Of a DNA stretch of 64,000 nucleotides, positions 1-7,768 are shown in pieces. The position numbers were made by a program, and so were the translations under genes. The first letter of the stretch is position 1. Each line of letters starts with the position of its first letter. A model generated the notes under the pieces. That model made no database searches. It saw nothing but the letters and a program-made list of their open reading frames with translations, and was not told where the DNA came from. Where the stretch lies: the NCBI RefSeq assembly GCF_040270295.1, contig NZ_JBELOE010000217.1; one strand, written 5' to 3'. The DNA comes from Catenovulum sediminis. Lineage in GTDB: Bacteria > Pseudomonadota > Gammaproteobacteria > Enterobacterales > Alteromonadaceae.

Positions 1-458
1 TGAAAAGATTCTGAATGCGGATCCCAGGTGCCGCCTGTCATTAATATGGTGGGTTCATGTTCGAGTTCACGTAATTGGTTGGCGACTTGCAGGGCATTTG
101 TCATCACAACTAAACCATTTTTTTGGTTTAAATGCGCGATTAAACTCGCTGTAGTGCGGCCACTGTCGATGATGATGCGGTTATGATCGCGTATTAACTG
201 GGCGGCTTGTTCACCAATCGCTTGTTTGGCTGCTGATACTGTTTTTTCAGCATCGGAAATCACTTCTTGCGGTAAAGGAACCGCGCCACCATAGCGGCGC
301 AGCAACAAACCACTTTTTTCAAGCTCGGCTAAATCTTTGCGGATCGTCACAACTGAAGTGGCAAATTGCTCGGCTAATGCATCAACCGTAACTTCACCCG
401 TTTCACTGAGTTGCTGAACGATTTTATGGCGTCTTTGTTGAGTATTTCGTTTCGACAA
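1..458 (-). CDS. DeoR/AgaR-family transcriptional regulator, N-terminal part
   Basis: The minus strand reads through the window edge as the first ~152 residues of a DeoR-type repressor. The start appears to be TTG at 458-456 (MSKRNTQQRRHKIV); I see no ATG in frame nearby. Residues 10-60 form the DeoR winged helix (QQLSETGEVTVDALAEQF, then SVVTIRKDLAELEKSGLL and RRYGGAV), followed by the start of the sugar-phosphate-sensing domain (IIIDSGRTTASLIAHL, VVMTNALQVANQL, ILMTGG). Family members repress sugar-catabolic operons until a phosphorylated sugar binds the C-terminal domain. The regulated genes are presumably outside the window, to the left. The C-terminus is missing because of the window boundary, not because of mutation. 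Family assignment is secure; the ligand is unknown. Confidence 0.9.
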   Translation of the reverse strand, partial: MSKRNTQQRRHKIVQQLSETGEVTVDALAEQFATSVVTIRKDLAELEKSGLLLRRYGGAVPLPQEVISDAEKTVSAAKQAIGEQAAQLIRDHNRIIIDSGRTTASLIAHLNQKNGLVVMTNALQVANQLRELEHEPTILMTGGTWDPHSESF

Positions 459-492
459 AATTTCGTTTTTCTTGTTTTTAAGTTTCGTTTCG
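445..492. promoter_or_regulatory. Three TTTCGTTT repeats, putative DeoR/AgaR operator
   Basis: TTTCGTTT occurs at 445-452, 461-468 and 483-490; the first and last are extended to TTTCGTTTCG. They straddle the TTG start of the regulator gene, so one copy lies inside its first codons. AgaR/GlpR-type DeoR proteins are known to bind repeated TTTCGTTT-like half sites, so autoregulation is the likely role. The motif match is direct; binding is inferred. Confidence 0.6.
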
Positions 493-697
493 AAAGATAC
501 GCGGTATTTAAACAAAGAAAATCGAAAGGGGCAAGTTAAAATGTTTGCCGTTAAAAATTATGTGAAGTGGCATCAAATTAACTGTTAATTATATTTTTTG
601 TCTACTCCTCTTCAATATGAAAAACAATACACAATGGCGCTATCAACACAAGGACGAACTTTTGACCACTTAAAATTAAATTTATAAATATATATGT

Positions 698-726
698 TTG
701 ACAGCTGTTTAATTCTTGACTAGCAT
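698..726 (+). promoter_or_regulatory. Sigma-70-like promoter of the precursor operon
   Basis: A perfect TTGACA (698-703) is followed after exactly 17 bp by TAGCAT (721-726), a 4/6 match to TATAAT. It lies about 40 bp upstream of the first precursor start codon. The AT-rich tract at 670-697 could serve as an UP element. The 495-697 stretch holds nothing else that I recognise. Confidence 0.5.
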
Positions 727-765
727 AACTTTGAATATCATTTACTCTAAGTTAAGGAAAAGTCA

Positions 766-1086
766 ATGAGTGTCGAACAATTAAAAGAATTCAGCAAGAA
801 AGTAGTGGAAGAGGAGTCTTTAAAGGCAGAAGTAAAAGCAATCGGCCTTGAAGATGTTGACGGGCTGGCTGAGTTAGCTCGTAAGAATGGCTACCAAGTC
901 GAAGCGACAGATTTTCAAACTTTGGCAAGTGAAGTGGGGAGCAACGAAGAGCTTAGCGATGATGATTTAGAGCAAGTCTCTGGTGGTATTGTAACTGCAC
1001 TAGCAGCCGCAGTCGTAGGGGCAGCAGCAGGGGTTGTATCAGCAGGTTCGGCTGTAGCATCAACAACCACAGGAAGTGGCTGGTAA
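766..1086 (+). CDS. Nif11-type RiPP precursor peptide 1
   Basis: This is a 106-residue precursor. Residues 1-74 are a Nif11/NHLP-type leader: a helical acidic N-terminus (MSVEQLKEFSKKVVEEE), the GYQVEATDF segment, and LSDDDLEQVSGG ending in the Gly73-Gly74 cleavage site. Residues 75-106 are a 32-residue core made only of Ala, Val, Gly, Ser, Thr, one Ile, one Leu and a terminal Trp (IVTALAAAVVG... through STTTGSGW). There is no Cys, His, Lys, Asp or other aromatic residue. The start follows AAGGA about 6 bp upstream. The C39 transporter at 15223-17403 is the expected leader peptidase. An Ala/Val-rich, Cys-free core suits backbone chemistry (epimerisation, thioamidation) rather than lanthionine formation. 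Leader family is clear; modifications are inferred from neighbours. Confidence 0.88.
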   Translation: MSVEQLKEFSKKVVEEESLKAEVKAIGLEDVDGLAELARKNGYQVEATDFQTLASEVGSNEELSDDDLEQVSGGIVTALAAAVVGAAAGVVSAGSAVASTTTGSGW

Positions 1087-1099
1087 TCTCACTATTATT

Positions 1100-1158
1100 T
1101 TTGACTTTAATTATATTCGCCAGCGAGCCGTAAATTGGTTAATGTGATTAAAGTCAAA
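1100..1158 (+). promoter_or_regulatory. 12-bp inverted repeat between the precursor genes
   Basis: TTTGACTTTAAT (1100-1111) is perfectly repeated in inverse as ATTAAAGTCAAA (1147-1158), with a 35-nt loop. It fills most of the 105-bp gap between the two precursor genes. In mRNA it would fold into an AU-rich stem with no T-tract after it. It may stabilise the upstream message, set the ratio of the two precursors, or bind a regulator as DNA. Confidence 0.55.
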
Positions 1159-1191
1159 TTCTAAATAGCATTTAACAAAACAGGGTATGTT

Positions 1192-1512
1192 ATGAGTGTT
1201 GAAAACCTAAAAGAATTTAGTAAAAACGTTGTCGAAGATGAGACGCTAAAAAAGAAAGTTAAAGCGATAGGATTAGAAGATGTTGAAGGACTGGCAGAGC
1301 TAGCTCGCCAAAATGGCTATCAGGTCGAAGCAATTGACTTTCAAACGTTAGCAGCCGAAGTGGGAACAAACGAAGAATTAAGCGATGATGATTTAGAGCA
1401 AGTATCCGGCGGGATTGTGACTGCATTAGCAGCTGCGGTTGCAGGGGCTGCTGTTGGTGTGGGTACTGCTGCGACAGCGGTTACGTCAACTACCTCTGGT
1501 TCAGGCTGGTAA
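1192..1512 (+). CDS. Nif11-type RiPP precursor peptide 2
   Basis: This is a 106-residue paralogue of the preceding precursor with the same architecture: a 74-residue Nif11-like leader ending LSDDDLEQVSGG and a 32-residue core. The core starts IVTALAAAV and ends STTSGSGW, and shares 24 of 32 positions with peptide 1. The eight differences are conservative swaps among Ala, Val, Gly, Ser and Thr (core positions 10, 14, 17, 18, 20, 21, 24, 28). An AGGG ribosome binding site lies about 7 bp upstream. The pattern looks like purifying selection on size and hydrophobicity with variable small residues. It may be a second product or one half of a two-component peptide. Confidence 0.88.
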   Translation: MSVENLKEFSKNVVEDETLKKKVKAIGLEDVEGLAELARQNGYQVEAIDFQTLAAEVGTNEELSDDDLEQVSGGIVTALAAAVAGAAVGVGTAATAVTSTTSGSGW

Positions 1513-1521
1513 CTATTTTTA

Positions 1522-2457
1522 GTGACCATTGTTATTTTTTGTTTGTATATTGTTCTACCAATATACCTGCTTGCCACTTTATTTAGCCCACAAATTGTTC
1601 GCTTTGAACAACATTTTTTTCAGTGTATTTTTGTAACACTTTTTATTTTTTATATAAAAAACACTGGTAGCTGGGCTAGTTTCGGTACATATTGGCCAAA
1701 CATATTCCTACTAGTTGCCCTTCTAGCATGGGGTAAATTCTTCTACGCGTTTGGTTCATCTATTGACTGGAAGCTAAATTTAATTGTTTTTAATAAAGCT
1801 TTTCTGATTAAACTCACCTTTATATTTTCCTCCGCTGTCGCTTTACTAGTTTATCTATCATTTAACACCAAAAATGATGGCGTCCATCTCGAATTCCCAT
1901 TAAAAAATGGTCATTACTGGGTTGTGCAAGGTGGTGATTTCAAACTAATTAATCATCACTATCCATTTATGGGTCAACGCTTTGGATTAGATATTGTAAA
2001 ACTGAGTAATTACTATACGGCATTTCACAGCCCCTTTTCTGAAACACTAAGCAACTATGCTATTTTCGATGAAGAAGTTTATGCGCCATGCAGTGGTGAA
2101 ATACTAAAGGTAGAAAATAACTTAATTGATAATGCTATACCGGATAAAAATATCGACAAACCAATGGGTAACAATATAGTACTGTATTGTGATGGTGTAA
2201 CCATTGTACTGGCTCACCTAAAACAACATAGCGTGCTTTATAAAAAGGGCGACGTTGTGAAAAAAAATACATTAGTTGCCCGAGTTGGGAACTCAGGCAA
2301 CTCTAGTGAACCACATTTACATATTCATGCCTTAAAAGGCAAGCATACACAGGAAGCTGACTTACTGGTCGACGGAGAAGGTATACCAATATACTTTCAA
2401 GATAAACGGCTTAAAAGGAACTCTAGCGTAATTTTAAACAATGAAAATAAACAATAA
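1522..2457 (+). CDS. Membrane-anchored M23/LytM-like peptidase domain protein
   Basis: This 311-residue protein begins at GTG, 10 bp after the second precursor stop, with no clear ribosome binding site, suggesting translational coupling. Residues 1-115 contain about three to four hydrophobic membrane segments. From about residue 150 an M23/LytM-like beta domain follows, with GQRFGLDIV, VYAPCSGEIL, MGNNIVLYCDG, LAHLKQHSVLYKKGD and SEPHLHIH. The final HxH zinc ligand and an LAHL histidine are present, but the usual HxxxD motif reads RFGLD, so the first zinc-binding His is an Arg. The protein could be a diverged peptidase that trims the mature peptide or its leader, or a peptidoglycan-binding immunity factor. 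The domain call is firm; activity and role are unknown. Confidence 0.75.
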   Translation: MTIVIFCLYIVLPIYLLATLFSPQIVRFEQHFFQCIFVTLFIFYIKNTGSWASFGTYWPNIFLLVALLAWGKFFYAFGSSIDWKLNLIVFNKAFLIKLTFIFSSAVALLVYLSFNTKNDGVHLEFPLKNGHYWVVQGGDFKLINHHYPFMGQRFGLDIVKLSNYYTAFHSPFSETLSNYAIFDEEVYAPCSGEILKVENNLIDNAIPDKNIDKPMGNNIVLYCDGVTIVLAHLKQHSVLYKKGDVVKKNTLVARVGNSGNSSEPHLHIHALKGKHTQEADLLVDGEGIPIYFQDKRLKRNSSVILNNENKQ

Positions 2458-3007
2458 AATATCTAAGAACTTAGTCGTATTGGTTAATAGAAACGGACAA
2501 CCTATAGGGGTGGAAGACAAAGAAAGTGCACATAGAAAAGGTTTACTACACGCTGCATTTTCTGTTTTTATCTTTAATACCCACGGACAACTCTTATTGC
2601 AGCAAAGGGCATTAACCAAATACCACTCACCGGGTTTATGGAGCAATAGCTGCTGTAGTCATCCGCTGTATAAAGAAAAATTCACTGCAGCCGCCAAGCG
2701 TCGATTGCAAGAAGAATTAGGTATCCAATGTTCTCTTACAAAAGTCTGTATAAAAACCTACAAGTTAGATGTTGGTCAAAGTATGTATGAGCATGAATAC
2801 AATCAAATATTTTTTGGCATTTTTAATGGCTCACCTCTTCCTTGCAAAGAAGAAGTTGAGAATTGGCGATGGGTTGAATTCGATGAATTAATACGCGAAT
2901 TGCAATCATCTAATGAAAATTACACGTCTTGGTTTGCTTGGTTATGTGAAGAACTATCCAATGAAGTATCGGAGTTCATCTCAAAGATCAAACAAAAGAC
3001 AGTATAG
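2441..3007 (+). CDS. idi: Isopentenyl-diphosphate delta-isomerase, type I (Nudix)
   Basis: This 188-residue protein closely follows type I IDI, which interconverts IPP and DMAPP in the cytosol. Visible motifs are LHAAFSVFIFN, the catalytic-Cys segment LWSNSCCSHP (Cys72), the Nudix helix AAAKRRLQEELGI, EHEYNQIF with the catalytic-type Glu119, and the C-terminal TSWFAWL. It overlaps the preceding M23-like gene by 17 bp and is the last gene of the precursor operon, ending 22 bp from the convergent FAD-oxidase gene. Its location suggests a role in the RiPP pathway, for instance supplying DMAPP for prenylation. No recognisable prenyltransferase is encoded nearby, so that role is speculative. Enzyme identity is high confidence. 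Confidence 0.9.
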   Translation: MKINNKISKNLVVLVNRNGQPIGVEDKESAHRKGLLHAAFSVFIFNTHGQLLLQQRALTKYHSPGLWSNSCCSHPLYKEKFTAAAKRRLQEELGIQCSLTKVCIKTYKLDVGQSMYEHEYNQIFFGIFNGSPLPCKEEVENWRWVEFDELIRELQSSNENYTSWFAWLCEELSNEVSEFISKIKQKTV

Positions 3008-3028
3008 AAATTTATATCCTTGAATCAT

Positions 3029-4195
3029 TCAATACAGTTTCAAATGAACATTCGGATTGATGATGAACTCAGGATCAAATTGACGCTTTAATAATTTGAA
3101 CTGTTCATAAATTGACTCTCCATAATATGCGCAAAAATCAATATTACGTCCAATATTTTCCGCTTGTAGATATAGAAATAATTTATTTTTTAATGCGAGC
3201 GAAATAAACTCTCGTTCAATTTCTTTGATTTTAAGATTATGCTTTTCTGTGCCAACGTCAAAATAGCACATAACGCCTACAACAATAAAATCTTCATTGT
3301 ATGGATATAATAATGGAGGATTAAACTCTTTATATTGCACATTGTAATGGTAGCCAATAGGCTGTTGGTTCAATAAAGGGCCAGCCCAGCCACCGTCAGG
3401 AATAACATCAGGGTTCTCTTGACAGAACTTTTGTAATGCCTGCCAAGCTATTTTTTCCTGCTTCGATGATATTAACAAACTAAACCAAAATAATTTTTTT
3501 TCTGTCGTACTTAACAATTGGTCATTATCTTTTGGATCGTCCGATTGTATTTTAGGAATTCGCCCGCTCCCACCTTCGGTGTAAAATAAATAACTTGCTA
3601 TACTTTTCGGCAGTATTTTAAGTTTAGCTTCGACAACAATACCTAATTGTCCATAAGAGCTGAACAGCCACTTGAAGTTAAGATCATTTCGTTCAACAAC
3701 CTGTAACTCACCTAAGCCATTAACAATTGTAATGCTTAAAACATTTTCCCAAAAACCACCATGCTCATCAGATAAACTTCCTTTGCCAAACCCTCCAGCA
3801 TTAATATACCCACCCAAAGTCGGCCCTGCCCAACCGCCATTATAAACGGGTAGCACAAAACCTTCTGATGATACAAAGTCTCGAATGTCCCACATGAGCG
3901 CACCAGCCCCTACGGTTATCGAGCCAAACTCGTTAAATCTATACCAATTTAAATTATCAGTCCGGATCAATAGCTCACTACTAGACGGCAAGGTACAGCC
4001 ATTAAATGTGTGACCACTGCCTCTTACGCGTACTTTCTGTTTAAGGGTTCTTGCTTGACGAATAATATCTTGAACCTCTGAAATACTGCTCGGTCGATAT
4101 TCTGAATAAGAAGCAGCGCTCGTGTAGAGTTTACCGTAGTCATATAAAGGACGGTTTTTTATTTTTTGTGTGAGTTCGTTTTTATTGGCTTTCAT
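3029..4195 (-). CDS. FAD-binding PCMH-type oxidoreductase (BBE/GLDH-like)
   Basis: This 388-residue protein has an N-terminal FAD-binding type 4 (PCMH) domain: YRPSSISEVQDIIRQA, the flavin-contacting RGSGHTFNG, ITVGAGALMWDIRDFV, then GPTLGGYINAGGFGKGS and a Gly-rich block. The C-terminal half is a substrate domain ending NPNVHLKLY. Such enzymes oxidise alcohols, amines or activated C-C bonds with oxygen. There is no secretion signal, so it is cytosolic. It is the last gene of the long minus operon, 15 bp after the cupin hydroxylase, and is probably a tailoring oxidase for the peptide. The family is clear; the substrate is inferred only from context. Confidence 0.75.
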   Translation of the reverse strand: MKANKNELTQKIKNRPLYDYGKLYTSAASYSEYRPSSISEVQDIIRQARTLKQKVRVRGSGHTFNGCTLPSSSELLIRTDNLNWYRFNEFGSITVGAGALMWDIRDFVSSEGFVLPVYNGGWAGPTLGGYINAGGFGKGSLSDEHGGFWENVLSITIVNGLGELQVVERNDLNFKWLFSSYGQLGIVVEAKLKILPKSIASYLFYTEGGSGRIPKIQSDDPKDNDQLLSTTEKKLFWFSLLISSKQEKIAWQALQKFCQENPDVIPDGGWAGPLLNQQPIGYHYNVQYKEFNPPLLYPYNEDFIVVGVMCYFDVGTEKHNLKIKEIEREFISLALKNKLFLYLQAENIGRNIDFCAYYGESIYEQFKLLKRQFDPEFIINPNVHLKLY

Positions 4196-4210
4196 TACAA
4201 TTGGCTTCGT

Positions 4211-5023
4211 CTATGATTGAAACATACTAAGCATCGGGTTCAACAAGGTCTGCTCGGAAGTTAATTCATTTCGAGGTATTCTTGTGCCATACCTTGTTGC
4301 ATACCAAAAATTTACGGATATAGAGGGCCCTTTAATGGTATCGACTTCATGCCACCACAACGGCGGAATGTATAAAATTTCGCCTGCAGACAATTCTACT
4401 TCAAAAATATTCAATGATTCAGAGCTATCGTCTAATTTTAATTCATTAGTGGATTGATAGAATGAAAAGTTATTTCCTAAACCAAGTTTTTCAGCACGGT
4501 CGGAATCTAAAAAGCATGGGGAAAGTAATGGAGTATATTTAGGAGCAATTAACTTGATTATTTTTTTACCCGTTACTTGGCAAATAAGATTATCTATATA
4601 ATCAAAATGCAGCGGCGAATTGCAACCTCGCTCACCCATCCACAGATTAGTTTCCACCATAGGCGCACTAAAAAAAGAAGGATTAACAAGGTCTTTTTTC
4701 AATTCTGGAAAATTATTGAAGTTAGTTTGCTTAAGATAAATCCTTTCAGGATCCGGTAAACTTTTAATTCGAGTCCCATACCAAAAATAATCGATTAGTT
4801 CGTGCCAAGAAACGCGGTTCGGGCTTGCAACTAACGGCTCACCTACCTTTGCTGTAAACACGGAACAAGGCAAGTCACGATGGCTCTGCTTTATATACTC
4901 TGCACTTTGCCACAATTTAAAAGCAGGCCATTTAGCCATACTACCGGAAATTTGGATGGGTAGCCCTAAAGCAAGCTCATCTTTAAAGTTTCTTTCTGTC
5001 GGGTTATCTGCTTTTTGTATCAT
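4211..5023 (-). CDS. Cupin-like/JmjC Fe(II)/2-oxoglutarate hydroxylase
   Basis: This 270-residue protein has the cupin_8/JmjC signature. The iron facial triad is visible as SPLHFDYIDN (His139, Asp141) and the distal LWWHEVD (His225) after the GEILYIPP strand. LICQVTGKKIIKLI is the typical inner strand pair, and the Lys region fits 2-oxoglutarate binding. Homologues hydroxylate protein or peptide side chains; thioviridamide-type clusters also use a 2OG hydroxylase. It sits 48 bp downstream of ycaO in the same operon. With no His or Asp in the precursor cores, Val, Ala, Leu or Trp would be the candidate hydroxylation sites. Confidence 0.8.
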   Translation of the reverse strand: MIQKADNPTERNFKDELALGLPIQISGSMAKWPAFKLWQSAEYIKQSHRDLPCSVFTAKVGEPLVASPNRVSWHELIDYFWYGTRIKSLPDPERIYLKQTNFNNFPELKKDLVNPSFFSAPMVETNLWMGERGCNSPLHFDYIDNLICQVTGKKIIKLIAPKYTPLLSPCFLDSDRAEKLGLGNNFSFYQSTNELKLDDSSESLNIFEVELSAGEILYIPPLWWHEVDTIKGPSISVNFWYATRYGTRIPRNELTSEQTLLNPMLSMFQS

Positions 5024-5071
5024 TTTAGTAATGAGAGCCTGTTTCTTCCAAACGTGGTTGACATAATGATG

Positions 5072-6247
5072 CTAGAAAAACTTTGAATTAAAGCGCAAAG
5101 TTGGGCAAACTAACTTTACGACAGGTATGTTGAGGTCGTCCCGAGTCAAATCGAATTTATAAATCTTATTATGCCCCTGAGCTGATAATGCAGACAGCAC
5201 ATGCGCATAATTTTCCTGCAAATTAATAAATTTAGGGCTGCAATTTATTGAGATATCACTCCAACTGGTATCGACTTTTAACTTATCAAAAAACTGATAT
5301 GCTTTACTACTTTGCGGGCTTTTCTTTTCTTCCCACACGGGCTTAATTAAAATGTCTTCTCTTGCCCCCTGTATAATTGATGCCCTAGATTGAGCGGCTT
5401 CGGTTATTGCTCTACAGAGTGCAATTTCAGGATCGACGTGACAGCCAAAACCAACATTAAAGGCAGTCGCATTGATAGATGTTTCAGGGTTTAATAGTAC
5501 AGCCCAAAAAGTGGGTGTTTTAATTACGCTTGGGCATGCTAACACCACTAATTTAGAGCCTGACGCATTTATGTGTTCAAATAACTTAGTAAGTTCACCG
5601 TTAGGCAGTGATTTCAAATCTAATATTTGACACAAATCCGAAATATTAAGTCGCCCAGATTGGCTTAATGATGAAATTGCATCACGTTCAATCAATTCAT
5701 ATAAACTATGCAATAACGCTTCAATGGCATGATTACCACTCGCTAGACCATTTGTCCCGGTTTGTATAAAACTTTGTTGACGACCAAAATAAACGAGACT
5801 TGAAGGAGCCCAAACCTCTTCCTGACTAAACAGCTCTATTCCTCGCACCCATTCAACTTTCATGTCAGGAAAATGCTTTATTCCTTGTTGATAGGTTAAG
5901 TCGTTGGAGGTCAAAATATTCTTCCCAGAAGACTTTAACTCATTTAACGAATATTGTGTTATAGCGGATTTGGACGGATTTTCTGCATGAAAAACCTCTA
6001 TTGCTTCCATTAAAGCAGACACCTTAGCGGCTGACTCAGTTAATCCCTTACCATTAGATAATTGAAGAAAAGAAGCATTTGGTCGTACAGCGCAATATAC
6101 AGGTATGCCAATGTTATCTAACCAAGTAACATCAGCACAACGGCTGATGCCACATTGTTTTAACAATGGAGATATTCGCTCTAATGTAACTTCTGGAGTA
6201 ACTATACGATCCGTCCCGAAACTATAGTTTACGTTTACATCACTCAT
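5072..6247 (-). CDS. YcaO-domain protein, partner of TfuA (thioamide/azoline type)
   Basis: The YcaO fold uses ATP to activate a backbone amide for attack by sulfide or a side chain. The ATP-site signatures are present: SALMEAIEVFHAE and the long GTNGLASGNHAIEALLHS...LIERDA motif. The C-terminus ends RFNSKFF without the PxPxP tail of azoline-forming enzymes. An ATG at 6247 (MSDVNVNYS, 391 residues) overlaps the tfuA stop by 8 bp and is preferred; a longer frame would begin at 6319 inside tfuA with an atypical basic N-terminus. Stand-alone YcaO next to TfuA is the arrangement that installs thioamides in methanogen McrA and in thioviridamide. The Cys-free precursors support thioamidation over thiazole formation; (methyl)oxazoline formation on Ser/Thr remains possible. 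Confidence 0.88.
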   Translation of the reverse strand: MSDVNVNYSFGTDRIVTPEVTLERISPLLKQCGISRCADVTWLDNIGIPVYCAVRPNASFLQLSNGKGLTESAAKVSALMEAIEVFHAENPSKSAITQYSLNELKSSGKNILTSNDLTYQQGIKHFPDMKVEWVRGIELFSQEEVWAPSSLVYFGRQQSFIQTGTNGLASGNHAIEALLHSLYELIERDAISSLSQSGRLNISDLCQILDLKSLPNGELTKLFEHINASGSKLVVLACPSVIKTPTFWAVLLNPETSINATAFNVGFGCHVDPEIALCRAITEAAQSRASIIQGAREDILIKPVWEEKKSPQSSKAYQFFDKLKVDTSWSDISINCSPKFINLQENYAHVLSALSAQGHNKIYKFDLTRDDLNIPVVKLVCPTLRFNSKFF

Positions 6248-7730
6248 ATACAACAATGCCCTTTGTTGTTTTCGCCGTTTTCTCCACAGTTTTTTGAAGC
6301 AAAAGCGATACATGGTCATCGAGTTGAAATTGTCTAAATACGGCTAACTCTGGATTCCAACCTGAAAAACCAAGTGCGCTTGGGCCCATATTAATTAACC
6401 AATGATAAGTGGCTCTAACACGCCATACGGAATCAAAAACCTCTCGGGTTAACTGCTTAGAACACAACCACATATTTAAATCCGTTATCTTTTCCTGTGC
6501 TATCCATTGTTTGCAAAATTTGTCTAAGTCCTCTTGTGGGATTGTTAAACCTAATTTATCGGCCCATTTTACTATAAGGAAACTTTCTTTTGCTTGCTGT
6601 AGCATGTCAAGTTTATTGTCAACTTTAGCTAAAATCTCTACAACTTTAATGAAAGGTTTAAATTCATTGCACAAATCTAACCGCTTGAACTCTGCTTGAA
6701 TAAGTAAACTCCATTTCTGCTCTGCTACATATTCAGAATACAGCAAAGCATTATTACGTAAAAATAAATGCAAATTGCTCTTATTCTGTAATTGATAAGA
6801 AGGCGGAAGACAATGCTGTTTCGGGTGATAGAGCATGAACCATTGCTGTAAATAAAACTTAGTTTGAGCTTTAAAAAAATATTGTGGGAACAAGGAGTGA
6901 ATTACCATCTTTGCGAATAAATCTGACACCTTAACTAACTTATTATTTGTATCTAATACTCCTCTGTTTTTTAGGTTTACAGACTCATATTCGCAATATC
7001 TAGTGGGATACCAAGGAGCATAAATATGTTTAAGTGTTGGCAACTCATTGTCGCTAGTATATTTTTTACAATGCATTAAAACATCTTGAGCATCTTGGCT
7101 TTTTAAATCATTATAATTACAAGATAGATATTCAAGCAATCTTGTCTGCTCTGATTTTGACATTGCTTTAAAGCTATTGAACTCAGATATTCCATCTAGA
7201 GAACGATCTCCGAAGTAACGCTTTTTAAAGTCTGTAATCAACTCATTATACTTTCGTTTAGAAATAACACCTTGTTCTGCTGCCCGTAGCAATGTAGCTC
7301 GAATATTAACCAGTGGTTCAGATATTTTCTGGTAATTAAAATGCCCATCTGTGTGCAATAAAGCGACCTCATCGTCACCATCCAATTCATTATCGTAAAA
7401 CCACTGAAAGATCTTTCCATGCCCCTGCATACCTAAATGAGCCAGCTCTCTCGCTCGCAATGCGCCCATACTAGAAGCACCATACACTCTTATACCTGCA
7501 TCCAATGCGGCAATAATTTCTCTGTGCCAAACAGGAGTAGAACCGTGAAAAATACCATCTATAATAATGATAGTTTTTATACCCGTAGTTAGTAATTGAT
7601 AAATATCACCAAAACGCACAGGCGGATAATAATTTGCGTCTAGAATATTTTTTGCTACCTCTAGTGGTAAACTTGGACCTAAAAATACAGCAACAGGTTT
7701 TCTTTGATCAAAATACATATTATGCTTCAA
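6240..7730 (-). CDS. TfuA-like thioamide-forming partner protein
   Basis: Residues ~10-170 are a textbook TfuA core: VAVFLGPSLP, a proline-rich YYPPVRFGDIYQLL, IIIIDGIFHGSTPVWHREI, RVYGASSMGALRARELA, GMQGHGKIFQWFYDNE, DGDDEVALLH and SEPLVNIRATLL. TfuA proteins are thought to deliver sulfide or allosterically activate YcaO during thioamide formation. The protein is 496 residues; many TfuA proteins are shorter, and residues ~180-496 form a helical extension I cannot assign. It is 38 bp downstream of the symporter gene and translationally overlaps ycaO. Family identity is high confidence; the role of the extension is unknown and may relate to substrate recognition. Confidence 0.88.
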   Translation of the reverse strand: MKHNMYFDQRKPVAVFLGPSLPLEVAKNILDANYYPPVRFGDIYQLLTTGIKTIIIIDGIFHGSTPVWHREIIAALDAGIRVYGASSMGALRARELAHLGMQGHGKIFQWFYDNELDGDDEVALLHTDGHFNYQKISEPLVNIRATLLRAAEQGVISKRKYNELITDFKKRYFGDRSLDGISEFNSFKAMSKSEQTRLLEYLSCNYNDLKSQDAQDVLMHCKKYTSDNELPTLKHIYAPWYPTRYCEYESVNLKNRGVLDTNNKLVKVSDLFAKMVIHSLFPQYFFKAQTKFYLQQWFMLYHPKQHCLPPSYQLQNKSNLHLFLRNNALLYSEYVAEQKWSLLIQAEFKRLDLCNEFKPFIKVVEILAKVDNKLDMLQQAKESFLIVKWADKLGLTIPQEDLDKFCKQWIAQEKITDLNMWLCSKQLTREVFDSVWRVRATYHWLINMGPSALGFSGWNPELAVFRQFQLDDHVSLLLQKTVEKTAKTTKGIVVYE

Positions 7731-7768
7731 CTTGCTATTTAATAATGTAATTTTAAGCCGTCGTTTAT

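Noticed and set aside
766..1512. Lanthipeptide precursors
   Set aside because: There is no Cys in the cores and no LanM/LanB/LanC-like gene in the cluster.
1341..1577. Minus-strand frame antisense to precursor 2
   Set aside because: It is rich in Pro/Thr/Ala because it mirrors the core codons, and has no ribosome binding site or homologue that I recognise.
5072..6319. YcaO start at 6319
   Set aside because: It would overlap tfuA by 80 bp and add a basic stretch unlike the family; the ATG at 6247 overlaps by only 8 bp.
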